Below, piece by piece: positions 7,560 through 15,867 of a DNA stretch of 64,000 nt. The stretch spans positions 254,627-318,626 of the forward strand of contig NZ_JAPZVP010000003.1 in the NCBI RefSeq assembly GCF_027622875.1, read 5' to 3'. The notes below the pieces were generated by a model that was given only the letters and a program-made list of their open reading frames with translations, made no database searches and was not told where the DNA came from. Made by a program: the position numbers and the translations under genes. This DNA comes from Glycomyces luteolus (GTDB lineage: Bacteria; Actinomycetota; Actinomycetes; Mycobacteriales; Micromonosporaceae). Every line of letters begins with the position of its first letter. The first letter of the stretch is position 1.

Positions 7560-7990
7560 GCGGCCGAACAATACTCCAGCGGTAAGGTCCGGTTTTCATG
7601 CGGCATGCGCCGGTTGCGGCGGGCGAGCAGGCGCGCGTGCCCGGCGTCTTCACCGACTAGGTCGATCCAGGCCCAGTCGTAGAGCCGCAGGCCCTTGGCG
7701 CCGTTCCCGGCCGATCGGGCCTGCCAGGCGACACCGGCCTGTTCGATCGCTTCAGCGGCGGTGGTCTTGCCCGCCTCGACCTGGACTGGGGCAGCGCAGG
7801 CGGCGGCCAGGACATAGGACAGTCTCCAGCGCTGGAGGCGTGATCTCAGGTGAGGGTTTGCGCCGTAGGTTTCCTCGCCAACCGCGCAGTCCGCGCTGAT
7901 TCCTGCATCGAGCGTGGCCTCGATCATGTCGTCGGCGAGTTTGGGCTTGGTGGCGAAGCCGACCGCCAGCGGCCCACGTCTACACTCTCC
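7560..7990 (-). mobile_element. Truncated IS701-family transposase remnant
   Basis: Reading right to left the frame gives GPLAVGFATKPKLADDMIEA, then ISADCAVGEETYGANPHLRS, then SAGNGAKGLRLYDWAWIDL and ARLLARRNRR. The E-x-Y-G-x-N-P-x-L-R and GAKGxRxYDWAWI segments are hallmarks of IS701 (DDE_5) transposases, covering roughly the last third of the catalytic domain. A stop codon lies in frame just upstream near 7990 and the N-terminal half is missing. No terminal inverted repeats were found, so it cannot move. The stretch from 7990 to 8100 holds nothing I recognise. Confidence 0.75.
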
Positions 7991-8100
7991 TCAACGGCCT
8001 CGTGCTTTTCAGTTGCCTCACAACAACAATGATCACGTTGGCCGCGCTGCGCCCAGCACCAGCAACCCCGCAGCTCGCACCATGAACTCTCACTTGAGTA

Positions 8101-8811
8101 CTAGCCATGCAGCCAAACCCGGAGTGGACCGACGGGTTCGAAGCCGTGGCGCACGGCGGCATCCAAGTCATCCCCATGTTCGTAGCCGACCACTGGCAGG
8201 GTTGGGAACAACCGGTGCACCGCATCCAGAACGACCGGCCAAGCCATGCCAGGGCCGCCGTCCAGTGCGAAGACGTTGGAGATGCCGACCACCTCATCGC
8301 TGCGGCTCGCAACCGCTCCGGCGACTACCCGGCCGTCGGGGGATAGTCCGGCGAGCACATACGCGGCCGGGTCCTCGAGCAGCTCCGGGCGGAAGAGATC
8401 GGCGTTGCCCTCCCCGTCGTCCCAGGCGATCGCCCAAGCGCGCAGGCTGTCCGGGTCGGCGGCCGCCTCCCAGGAGAGGGCGGTCGCGGTGGCGGGAGCA
8501 CCAGCCGGTCGGTGGATCCACTGCGCCTCGAACAGCAGCTGGAAGCCGGCGGAGGTCAGGTCGAGGTCGGCGAAGCTGTCCTTGATGGAGGCACCGGTCG
8601 CGGCGGTGTCGATCCGGGCCACGATTGCGTCCGGGTCGGCGCCCGGCGCCAGTGTCACCGCATCCGGGTAGAAGAGCGGTGTGCGGGTCGGGGCGGCCCA
8701 GGCGAGTTCCCCGAATTCGCCTGCCAGACCGTGCGAGCGGCTCATTGCCGCGCACCACTCGGCGTTGTTGCGGGCGGCGGCTTGGGCCAGGAGGTGCTTC
8801 GGAGTCGTCAC
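8101..8811 (-). CDS. Putative GNAT-like N-acetyltransferase
   Basis: 236 residues. The C-terminal half (VLAGLSPDGRVVAGAVASRS, VVGISNVFAL, then YEHGDDLDAAVRHGFEPVGPLRVW) has the order of GNAT strands, ending in the usual GFxPVGxLRVW strand; the N-terminal half is family-specific. Acetyl-CoA-dependent acylation of a small molecule is expected but the substrate is unknown. A GTG start with a TAGGCT box about 8 nt upstream suggests a leaderless transcript. It stands alone. Confidence 0.6.
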   Translation of the reverse strand: MTTPKHLLAQAAARNNAEWCAAMSRSHGLAGEFGELAWAAPTRTPLFYPDAVTLAPGADPDAIVARIDTAATGASIKDSFADLDLTSAGFQLLFEAQWIHRPAGAPATATALSWEAAADPDSLRAWAIAWDDGEGNADLFRPELLEDPAAYVLAGLSPDGRVVAGAVASRSDEVVGISNVFALDGGPGMAWPVVLDAVHRLFPTLPVVGYEHGDDLDAAVRHGFEPVGPLRVWLHG

Positions 8812-8935
8812 GATTGCGGAGCCTAGCCCGCGACCGCCCGCGTGGTCGAATGGATTCGCGCAGTTCGCGGGCGCCTCGGCCCGTGGCCGGATCGGGGCTG
8901 CGGTCCGGATAAGCCTGCCGGACTAAGGTTCCGGC

Positions 8936-9715
8936 ATGAGCGCACAGGATTACCTCACTGATCTGTTCTCGTTGGAAGGGCGCGTCGCGCTGGTGACCGG
9001 GGGCAGTTCCGGGATCGGCAAGGCCATCGCCACGGCACTGGCGAAGGCGGGCGCGAAGGTCGTGGTCGTCGCACGGGGCCGGGAGGCGCTGGCCGCCACG
9101 GTTACCGGCCTCACCGGTCAGGGCTGCCAGGCGGCTTGGGTGAGCGCCGATCTGGGCAGCCGGGACGGTATCCGCGCCGGGGCCGAAGCGGCGGCCGAGG
9201 CGTTCGGGGAGCCGGACATCCTCGTCAGCTCAGCAGGGATCAACCTCCGCCCTCCGATGGGCGAGATCGACGAATCGGTCTGGGACACGACCATGACCGT
9301 GAACCTCGAATCGCCCTTCCTGCTCGGCCAGCGTTTCGGGCCGGGCATGGCCGAGCGCGGGTTCGGGCGGATCATCCACGTCACCTCGCAGCAGGCGCAC
9401 CGGGCGTTCGTCCAGAGCGGCGCCTACGGGGTGTCCAAGGGCGCCTTGGAATCCCTCGCCAGGTCCCAGGCCGAGGCGTGGTCCCCGCACGGAGTCACCT
9501 GCAACACGCTGGTGCCGGGGTTCGTGATGACGCCGCTCAATGAGCGGCTCGCCTCCGACCCCGAGCAGGTGGCGGCGCTGGCCGCGCGCACGATGACCGG
9601 CCGCAACGGCTTGGCCGAGGACTTCGCGGGAGCGGCCGTGTTCCTCGCGAGCCGCGCCTCCGCGTATGTGACCGGCCAGTCGATCTTCGTCGACGGCGGG
9701 CTGTCCGTCCACTAG
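8936..9715 (+). CDS. SDR family oxidoreductase
   Basis: 259 residues, the classical short-chain dehydrogenase length. Cofactor motif TGGSSGIG (21-28), NNAG equivalent SSAG (98-101), catalytic Ser151, Tyr164 and Lys168 (YGVSK). The sequence resembles gluconate 5-dehydrogenase / 2-deoxygluconate 3-dehydrogenase types, with the C-terminal VTGQSIFVDGG. It probably oxidises a sugar acid or polyol with NAD(P). The ATG follows a TAAGGT -10 box by about 6 nt, so the transcript is probably leaderless. Confidence 0.85.
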   Translation: MSAQDYLTDLFSLEGRVALVTGGSSGIGKAIATALAKAGAKVVVVARGREALAATVTGLTGQGCQAAWVSADLGSRDGIRAGAEAAAEAFGEPDILVSSAGINLRPPMGEIDESVWDTTMTVNLESPFLLGQRFGPGMAERGFGRIIHVTSQQAHRAFVQSGAYGVSKGALESLARSQAEAWSPHGVTCNTLVPGFVMTPLNERLASDPEQVAALAARTMTGRNGLAEDFAGAAVFLASRASAYVTGQSIFVDGGLSVH

Positions 9716-9730
9716 GTCCATTCGATGCCA

Positions 9731-9768
9731 CCGGCTGCGGCGGCTGGCCCCTGGTCGCCGCAGGCCGG
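9731..9768 (+). terminator. Hairpin terminator after the SDR gene
   Basis: A 12-bp G/C stem with one bulge around a 13-nt loop, 15 bp after the stop codon. Confidence 0.55.
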
Positions 9769-9842
9769 CGGAGGTAGTCTGTGCGGACCAGCTGTCACCT
9801 TGCGTCACCTTGCGGGCCTTGTGCTCCGAAAGGAACCCCTCA

Positions 9843-11048
9843 ATGAGCCGGACCACTCTTACCGCCGCGTTCGTCAACGCGATGCTGCGGCCCGCTTTCA
9901 AGGGCCGGAAGCGGCCCCTCGAAACCTGGCAGCGGACGGTCGCGTCCGTCGAGAAGTCGACCGGATGGTCGACCGCCGGCGACGAGGACTTCGCCGCCGA
10001 TCTGGGCTTCCACCTGCGGTGCCTCGCCGATGAGCGGCAGCTGACGCCGCTCGGCTGGCAGTCGGCGATCGAGGACGCCAAGGCGCGCTTGGAGAACCGG
10101 CTGCGGGTGCGGCAGCGGCTCATCGAGCATCCGGAGATCGCCGACGAGAAGATCGTCGCCCCGGTGTTCGTCGTGGGTTTGCCGCGTACGGCGACTACGT
10201 TGGCGCACAAGATCCTCGCGGCCTCCGACGCGCACCGCGGCCCGCTGATGTGGGAGATGATGCACACCGACCTCCCGCAGCACCGCGCCGAGGCGGACAA
10301 GACCATCAGGACCATCGAGAACGGCACGCGCATGATGGTGCGGTTCTCGCCGTCGTGGGAGGTCATCCACCCGATGCGGGTGCACTCGCCCGAGGAGTCG
10401 ATGCTGATCCTGCCGCACGGCACCTATCACCTGATCCTGCGCGCGGCGATGCCCGAGTACCGGCGCTGGTTGAGCGAGCGGGACTGCACCGCCGACTACC
10501 TGTACCTGAAGCGGACGCTGCAGGTGCTGCAGCACGGGCGCGAGCCGAAGCGCTGGACGCTCAAGTACCCGGCGCACCTGAACGACCTCGACGTGATCAA
10601 GAAGGTCTTCCCGGACGCGACATTCGTTTGGACGCACCGCGATCCGACCACGGTCATGGGCTCGGTGTGCTCGCTGATGGAGACCTCGTGGTCGCTGTAC
10701 CAGCGCCGCCCGGACCTCGAGGAGATCGGGCAGGTGGCGCTGACGCTGCTGGTCGAGTCGATCGAGCGGGGGCGGCAGTCGCGCCTCACGCTCCCGAGTG
10801 AGTCCATCGTGGATGTTCCGTACCACCGGCTCAGCTCGGACCCGGTGAACGAGGTTCCGAAGCTGTACAAGGCGATCGGCGCCGAGTGGACCCACAAGGA
10901 CGCGGGGAACCTCGAAAACGTGCTGGCCCGTCCGCAGCGCGACCGCCGCCACGAGTACTCGCTCTCGCGCTACGGCCTGTCGATGCATGAGGTGGAGGAC
11001 GCCTTCGGCGACTACACACGTCTGTGCGGCACCCTCAACTCCCGCTGA
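9843..11048 (+). CDS. Sulfotransferase family protein
   Basis: 401 residues from the ATG behind AAAGGA; an earlier in-frame ATG at 9810 lacks a site. The PAPS-binding loop is VFVVGLPRTATT (residues 108-119), and the second PAPS motif is FVWTHRDPTTVMGSVCS. This is the Sulfotransfer_3 type common in mycobacteria and other actinomycetes, where it sulfates lipids, glycans or hydroxylated acceptors. No PAPS-synthesis genes are nearby; the acceptor is unknown. Confidence 0.85.
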   Translation: MSRTTLTAAFVNAMLRPAFKGRKRPLETWQRTVASVEKSTGWSTAGDEDFAADLGFHLRCLADERQLTPLGWQSAIEDAKARLENRLRVRQRLIEHPEIADEKIVAPVFVVGLPRTATTLAHKILAASDAHRGPLMWEMMHTDLPQHRAEADKTIRTIENGTRMMVRFSPSWEVIHPMRVHSPEESMLILPHGTYHLILRAAMPEYRRWLSERDCTADYLYLKRTLQVLQHGREPKRWTLKYPAHLNDLDVIKKVFPDATFVWTHRDPTTVMGSVCSLMETSWSLYQRRPDLEEIGQVALTLLVESIERGRQSRLTLPSESIVDVPYHRLSSDPVNEVPKLYKAIGAEWTHKDAGNLENVLARPQRDRRHEYSLSRYGLSMHEVEDAFGDYTRLCGTLNSR

Positions 11049-11053
11049 CGTGC

Positions 11054-11092
11054 GCAAGGGCGGGCGTATCCATCGGATTCGCCCGCCCTTGC
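11054..11092. terminator. Perfect 13-bp hairpin between convergent genes
   Basis: GCAAGGGCGGGCG pairs with CGCCCGCCCTTGC around a 13-nt loop, between the sulfotransferase stop and the stop of the minus-strand gene; it can end both transcripts. Confidence 0.85.
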
Positions 11093-11099
11093 GATGCGG

Positions 11100-11360
11100 T
11101 CAGAGACCGGTCTGGTTCCGGAAGTCCTCCACGGACCCCTGAGCGCCGTCGACGCCTTCCTGCACTTGGCCCTGCGCGTTCTCCACGCCTTCCTGGGCCT
11201 GCCCCTGGAGGTCTTCGGCGGCTCCGCCCACCTGCTCGCCGAGCTGGTCGACCGGCGCGTCGGTGACGCCGCCGATCATCTCCTCGGCCTTGCCCTTGGC
11301 GTCTTCGACGGCCCCCGAGAACATGTCCTTCAGCTCGTTGAACTTGTCCGCAAAACCCAT
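11100..11360 (-). CDS. Small hydrophilic CsbD/LEA-like stress protein
   Basis: 86 residues starting MGFADKFNELKDMFSGAVED. It is rich in Gln, Glu, Gly, Ala and Asp with an 8- to 11-residue rhythm (GQAQEGVENAQGQVQEGVDG), lacks Cys and most aromatics, and has no membrane segment. This resembles CsbD-like or MT0933-antitoxin-like general-stress proteins; family assignment is uncertain. The ATG follows AAGGGGGT; upstream codons come from a hexamer repeat and are not coding. Confidence 0.6.
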   Translation of the reverse strand: MGFADKFNELKDMFSGAVEDAKGKAEEMIGGVTDAPVDQLGEQVGGAAEDLQGQAQEGVENAQGQVQEGVDGAQGSVEDFRNQTGL

Positions 11361-11373
11361 GGTGTACCCCCTT

Positions 11374-11397
11374 GTTCGCGTTCGCGTTCGCGTTGGC
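11374..11397. repeat. GTTCGC hexamer repeat, 3 exact copies plus GTTGGC
   Basis: It lies just upstream of the ribosome site of the CsbD-like gene, in its leader or promoter. Confidence 0.6.
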
Positions 11398-11455
11398 ATG
11401 TCCAACTATAGGGGTTTGCGCCGAAAAGACGAAATCCTCCGACACGAAACGTCAC

Positions 11456-11484
11456 GGCCCGCTCCCGAAGCGGAAGCGGGCCGG
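11456..11484 (-). terminator. Hairpin terminator after the pectate lyase gene
   Basis: CGGCCCGCT pairs with AGCGGGCCG around an 11-nt loop, about 16 bp past the lyase stop on the minus strand. Confidence 0.7.
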
Positions 11485-11500
11485 TTGAACGGTGTTCGGG

Positions 11501-12700
11501 TCAGCCCATGACCTGCTGTCCGCCGAAGGTCACCGCGAGAGTGCCGTCCTCGGCGAAGCTCCAGTCGAGCGCACCGGCGTAGTCGGCGCAGCGGGAGCCG
11601 TTCGAGCCCTCCCAGAACTGATTCGAGCCGTCGTCGGAGCCGACGATGCGGTCCGCGTCGCCGGAGTCGCAGGACGTGTTGCCGCTGAACGCGTGCGAGC
11701 CCTCGTCGAAGTTGAAGTTGCGCTCGGCGTTGCCGACGCTCACGTTGTCCGACACCGTGATCGAGCCGGGATTCGAGTTGTAGGTGAACCCGTGCTTGCC
11801 GTTGTCGTAGGCGATGCTGCCGGTCACGATGTGGTCGACGCCGATGTCCTCGCCGCCGAGCTTGTAGCCGTTGCGGTCTCCCGCGCCGGCCTGCGAGCCG
11901 TCAGAGAGGGTGCCGTTCTCGTAGGCGAGCGAGTGTTCGATCGTCACCGCGCCGATGGGGCCGGTGTCGCCCTTGGTGTAGAGGTCGTAGCCGTCGTCGA
12001 TGTTGTTGTGGGACACCGTGTAGCGGAACACGTTGCCCGGACCGACGGTGAGCTTCGGAGCGAATCCGTCGGCGTCCTCGCCGTCGGAGTCCACATTGTC
12101 GTGGGACTCGACGCTGACGATGAGGTTGTTCGCGGGCCACTCTGCTTCAGGGGCCCCAGCTGTGTACCGGGAGAGCTGGAGACCCGAGTCGGCGTTGTGG
12201 CGCGTGACGACGCGCTCGATGACGTTGTCGCTGCCGCCGACGAGGATGCCGTTGTCGCCGGCGTGCTCGACGATGACGCCCTGCACGTGCCACCAGTCGC
12301 CGCCGATGGCCAGGCCGCGGTTGGCGGGGTCCTCGGCCTGCGCCGAGAAGTCCATGACGGGGGTCTCGCCGGGGTAGGCGAAGAGCTCGGTGCGGTCGCC
12401 TTCGGTGCCGTCGTTGCCGGGTTCGATGGCAACCGTTTCCGAAAGTTCGTAGGTACCGCCGCGCATGTAGATCGTGCCGCCCGGCTCGACCATGCCGATG
12501 GCCGCCGCGACGGTGGTCGGGTCCTCCTCGGTCCCGGCCGCGCCCTCGGCGCCGTCCGGGGCGGCGAAGATCGCGCCGTCCTGCTGCGGCACTTCGACCG
12601 GGCCCGCGTTCGCGGTGGTCATGGCGGCCATGGTGGTCGCCGCGGCCACGAGGCCGCTCACGCCGACCACGACCGCGGTCTTGGTTCGTGTTCTGGACAT
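11501..12700 (-). CDS. Secreted pectate lyase-like right-handed beta-helix protein (PL9-like)
   Basis: 399 residues. A Sec signal peptide covers about 1-33 (hydrophobic VVVGVSGLVAAATTMAAM, then ANA-G). The body has the PL9 layout: TVAAAIGMVEPGGTIYMRGG near the start, then beta-helix coils with GIxVGGSDNVIER, SGLQLSRY, DADGFAPKLTVG and DRNGYKLGG. PL9 enzymes cut polygalacturonate by beta-elimination with a catalytic Lys; LGG/KLTVG-region lysines are candidates. The ATG at 12700 is preceded by GAAGGAG. Strong promoter upstream; probably used on plant pectin together with the neighbouring GH43. Confidence 0.8.
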   Translation of the reverse strand: MSRTRTKTAVVVGVSGLVAAATTMAAMTTANAGPVEVPQQDGAIFAAPDGAEGAAGTEEDPTTVAAAIGMVEPGGTIYMRGGTYELSETVAIEPGNDGTEGDRTELFAYPGETPVMDFSAQAEDPANRGLAIGGDWWHVQGVIVEHAGDNGILVGGSDNVIERVVTRHNADSGLQLSRYTAGAPEAEWPANNLIVSVESHDNVDSDGEDADGFAPKLTVGPGNVFRYTVSHNNIDDGYDLYTKGDTGPIGAVTIEHSLAYENGTLSDGSQAGAGDRNGYKLGGEDIGVDHIVTGSIAYDNGKHGFTYNSNPGSITVSDNVSVGNAERNFNFDEGSHAFSGNTSCDSGDADRIVGSDDGSNQFWEGSNGSRCADYAGALDWSFAEDGTLAVTFGGQQVMG

Positions 12701-12821
12701 GTGGAGTCGCTCCTTCAAGGGCGTCGCTCTGAGCGGGACGCGCTCGTTCGGGCGCGGCCCGCGTTCGTCGTCGCGTCGCTACGCTGCGTGGAAATGCGAA
12801 TAAAACGCGATTTGTCCACCG

Positions 12822-12850
12822 AGCCTAGGCAAGGGGTTGCCACATGTCAA
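12822..12850 (-). promoter_or_regulatory. Consensus promoter of the pectate lyase gene
   Basis: On the minus strand TTGACA (12850-12845), a 17-bp spacer and TAGGCT (12827-12822). A second TTGACA directly upstream makes the tandem ATTGACAT ATTGACAT. The leader of about 110 bp holds AATGCGAA-like words (12793 and 12857) that could be regulator sites. Confidence 0.7.
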
Positions 12851-12877
12851 TATGTCAATGCGAACGAATGCCGCGAA

Positions 12878-13921
12878 TCAGTCGCCGTCGAGGTCGGTGC
12901 GCTGGCGCACCACACGGAGTTCGTCGCCGTCCCAGGCCATCTCGTAGAGCTTGCCGCGCGCACCGGTGAAGGGGCGGTGGAGGACGAGCATGAGTTCGCC
13001 CTCGAAGGTCGTGAAGAGCATCCCGTGGCCCGAGTCGCCGCGGACCAGCGGTTCCCGCTGCTCCCAAGGGCCTTCGAGGCGGCCCGAGCGCGACACGGCC
13101 CAGGTCTGGACGTAGTCGCCGTCCACGCCGCCCGCGGTGATCCGGTTCTTCTCGTAGGTCGACCACAGGCAGACGAGCGCGCCGCCGGGGGCGCGGACCA
13201 GCTGCGGACCGTCGGTGACGTACGGCGCGAGCTGATGCGGCACCCCGGCCGGGATGTCGCGGGTGAGCCAGGGGGCGTCGGAGCCCTTGAACAGCATCAC
13301 CGCGGCGCCCGCCACTGCGTCCAGCTCGTCCGTCAGCGGGAACGCCTCGATGGTGCCGTCGATGCGCTGGAGCCATTCGTTGGCGTACACCATCCACGGG
13401 CGGCCGTCGCCGTCGGCGAAGAGCGTCCCGTCGAGGGTCATCAGCTCGGCGGGCAGGATCGGCGCTTCGGGCTTGAGCATCCGGAACGGGCCGGTGAGCG
13501 AGTCCGCGACCGCGACGATCGTGGAGCGGCGGTAGTTCGGGACCGGGAACGGCGTGCCGAACTCCCCCGGTTCCGGTACGGGCAGTGCGGCATCGGTGTC
13601 GTGGAGGGTCGTGAACAGGTACCAGCGGCCGTTCCAGCGGTGCACCTCCGGAGCCCACGCGCCGTGCACCGCCCAGGGCGAGTCCTCCTCGGCCACGCGG
13701 AAGACCGGGACGGGCTCGGCCCAATCGAGCAGGTTCGGGGACCGGTAGCACATCGTGCCGACTCCGGCGCCGGAGAGGGCCCCGGTCGCTCCCGAGGTGA
13801 ATCCCTGGTTGGCGGTGTAGAGGTGGTACAGGCCGGACTCGGCGTCGGCGACCACGTAGGGATCGTGCAGCGGCATCTCGGGCAGGCGCAGCGGGAAGGC
13901 GGACGGCATCGGCTCGCTCAT
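12878..13921 (-). CDS. Glycoside hydrolase family 43-like protein (five-bladed propeller)
   Basis: 347 residues starting MSEPMPSAFPLRLPEMPLHD. HDPYVV (19-24) gives the N-terminal catalytic Asp (Asp20); WAPEVHRWNGRWYLF and TLDGTLFADGDGRPWMVY give further blade motifs of GH43 arabinanases or xylosidases. No signal peptide is visible, so it probably acts inside the cell on imported oligosaccharides. A TAGCGT box 7 nt before the ATG suggests a leaderless transcript. It precedes the pectate lyase in the same direction, but that gene has its own promoter. Confidence 0.8.
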   Translation of the reverse strand: MSEPMPSAFPLRLPEMPLHDPYVVADAESGLYHLYTANQGFTSGATGALSGAGVGTMCYRSPNLLDWAEPVPVFRVAEEDSPWAVHGAWAPEVHRWNGRWYLFTTLHDTDAALPVPEPGEFGTPFPVPNYRRSTIVAVADSLTGPFRMLKPEAPILPAELMTLDGTLFADGDGRPWMVYANEWLQRIDGTIEAFPLTDELDAVAGAAVMLFKGSDAPWLTRDIPAGVPHQLAPYVTDGPQLVRAPGGALVCLWSTYEKNRITAGGVDGDYVQTWAVSRSGRLEGPWEQREPLVRGDSGHGMLFTTFEGELMLVLHRPFTGARGKLYEMAWDGDELRVVRQRTDLDGD

Positions 13922-14111
13922 GCCGAAAACGCTATCAGGGTGCTCGATATGCACTGGACACGCCGGCCGCTGAGGTCGTACAGTGCGGCGACAAACGCAG
14001 GCGAACGAGCTTTGGAGATGATTTTTTTGAAGGTCCAGGCGTATGCGGTCGGCACCGGTCGACCGCTCTTCGACACCGTCAATGAATCATCGAAAGCAAA
14101 GGACCACACGA

Positions 14112-14858
14112 GTGGATCTTCCACAATCGTTCGTCATCTCCGAGAGCAACGACCGCATCCACAACCCGCTCGATAGCCGCAAGCTGGCCGACCTCGGGGA
14201 GGCGCTGCGCCTCGCACCCGGATCCACGATGCTCGACCTCGCGAGCGGATCGGGCGAGATGCTCTGCACCTGGGCGCGCGACCACGACGTCAGCGGCACG
14301 GGTGTCGACATCAGCACCGCGTTCCTCGCCAAGGCCGAGGCCCGGGCCGAGGAGCTCGGCGTCGCCGAGCGGATCGAATTCGTCCACGGGGACGCCTCCG
14401 GTTACGTCGCGAGCGAACCCGTCGACGTCGCCGCGTGCATCGGCGCGACCTGGATCGGCGGCGGCACCGCCGGCACGGTCGAACTGCTCGAGCGCAGCCT
14501 GCGCCCGGGCGGGCTGATGCTCATCGGCGAGTGCTATTGGCGGCTCGACCCGCCCGACGAAGCGACCGTCAAGGGCTGCTACGCCGAGAGCAGGGACTCG
14601 CTCCTCTCGCTCCCGGAACTCATCGACCACTTCGGCTCACTCGGGTACGACGTCGTCGAGATGGTCCTCGCCGACCAGGACAGTTGGGACCGCTACGCGG
14701 CCCCGCACTGGCTCAACATCCGGCTCTGGCTCGACGCCAACCCCGGACACGAGCTGGCCGATGAGATGCGGCGCAAACTCGATGTCGACCGCATCAATCA
14801 CGTTCGCTACCAGCGCGACTACCTCGGCTGGGGCGTCTTCGCCCTCATGAGGCGCTAA
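14112..14858 (+). CDS. Class I SAM-dependent methyltransferase
   Basis: 248 residues from a GTG with AAAGGA 8 nt upstream; an in-frame ATG at 14082 is the alternative. Motif I is LDLASGSGEML, motif post-I GTGVDIS, and a DASGYV acidic turn follows. Small-molecule methylation is expected but the substrate is unknown. It is divergent from the GH43 gene; the gap between them contains a run of seven T near 14025 and otherwise nothing clear. Confidence 0.8.
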   Translation: MDLPQSFVISESNDRIHNPLDSRKLADLGEALRLAPGSTMLDLASGSGEMLCTWARDHDVSGTGVDISTAFLAKAEARAEELGVAERIEFVHGDASGYVASEPVDVAACIGATWIGGGTAGTVELLERSLRPGGLMLIGECYWRLDPPDEATVKGCYAESRDSLLSLPELIDHFGSLGYDVVEMVLADQDSWDRYAAPHWLNIRLWLDANPGHELADEMRRKLDVDRINHVRYQRDYLGWGVFALMRR

Positions 14859-14865
14859 GCGCGAG

Positions 14866-14898
14866 ACGCGGGCTCGGCAATGCTTGCCGGGCCCGCGT
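14866..14898 (+). terminator. 15-bp hairpin terminator
   Basis: ACGCGGGCTCGGCAA pairs with TTGCCGGGCCCGCGT (one G-T pair) around a 3-nt loop, 7 bp after the methyltransferase stop. Confidence 0.85.
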
Positions 14899-14975
14899 TG
14901 CGCCGCGATCGATGCGGAAGGTCCCCGCCGGATACGATCGGGCCAAACGCAACACCCTGCGACCAGAAGGCCACG

Positions 14976-15806
14976 ATGCCTACCATCGATCTCACCCTCG
15001 GAACCGTCTCCTATGAGGACACCGGTTCCGGCCCCGCGGTCCTGCTCCTCCACGGCCTCGTGCAGTCCGCCAGCGTCTGGCACGAGGTCGCCGCCGACCT
15101 GGCCGCCGACCACCGCGTCATCACCCCGACCCTCCCCTACGGCAGCCACACAGTGCCGCTGCGGCCCGACGCCGACCTCACCCCGCGCAGCACCGCGCTC
15201 CTCATCGGCGAGTTCGCCGACGCCCTCGGTCTGCCCGCCGACACCGTCTTCGTCGAGAACGACGCCGGGCGCCTCCAGCAGCTCGCCGCCGAACGCCCCG
15301 AACGCGTGGGCCGCATGGTCATCGCCGGGTGCGAGGCCTTCGACAACTACCCGCCCAAGGCGGGCGGGACGTTGATGAACGCCGCCGCGAAGATCCCCGG
15401 GGGCATCCGCGCCCTCGCCCTCGCGCTCACCCCGCGGCCGCTGCGCCGCATCCCCGGCACCGGCTTCGCCGTCATGACCGCCAAAGGCGTGCCGCACGAA
15501 CTCACCGACGCATGGCTCACCCCGCTGCGCACCGACAGCGCCGTCCGCGCCGACCTCGTCAGATACCTCCGCGCCACCCGCCCCACCGAGATGCTCGAAG
15601 CCGCGGCGAAACTCGCCGAGTTCCCGAATCCCACCCTCGTCGTCTGGGGCAGGCAGGACAAGATGATGCCGCCCGAGCACGGCCGCCGCCTCGCCGCGCT
15701 CATCCCCGGAGCCGAACTCCTGGAACTGGACGACTGCGGGACCCTCATCCCCATCGACCAGCCGAAAGCCCTCGCCGAAGCCGTGCGGAAGTTCGCCGCC
15801 GCCTGA
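14976..15806 (+). CDS. Alpha/beta hydrolase with an Asp in the nucleophile elbow
   Basis: 276 residues from the ATG behind AGAAGG. HG oxyanion segment LLLHGLVQSASVWHEV, and a C-terminal PNPTLVVWGRQDKMMPPEH with the usual late Asp. The expected GxSxG elbow reads VENDAGRL: an Asp replaces Ser, as in haloalkane and fluoroacetate dehalogenases. The final catalytic His is not obvious (PxxHGRRLAALIPG may supply it). Reaction and substrate are uncertain; it may be a dehalogenase-type or non-catalytic member. Confidence 0.75.
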   Translation: MPTIDLTLGTVSYEDTGSGPAVLLLHGLVQSASVWHEVAADLAADHRVITPTLPYGSHTVPLRPDADLTPRSTALLIGEFADALGLPADTVFVENDAGRLQQLAAERPERVGRMVIAGCEAFDNYPPKAGGTLMNAAAKIPGGIRALALALTPRPLRRIPGTGFAVMTAKGVPHELTDAWLTPLRTDSAVRADLVRYLRATRPTEMLEAAAKLAEFPNPTLVVWGRQDKMMPPEHGRRLAALIPGAELLELDDCGTLIPIDQPKALAEAVRKFAAA

Positions 15807-15822
15807 CCACCGCACAGCGAAA

Positions 15823-15853
15823 CGCCTCCCCCGCCGAGGCGGCGAGGGAGGCG
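15823..15853. terminator. Hairpin between convergent genes
   Basis: CGCCTCCC pairs with GGGAGGCG; a second inner pairing CCGCC/GGCGG fits in the loop. It lies between the hydrolase and the ABC importer operon. Confidence 0.65.
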
Positions 15854-15867
15854 CGGTCGTATTGCGG

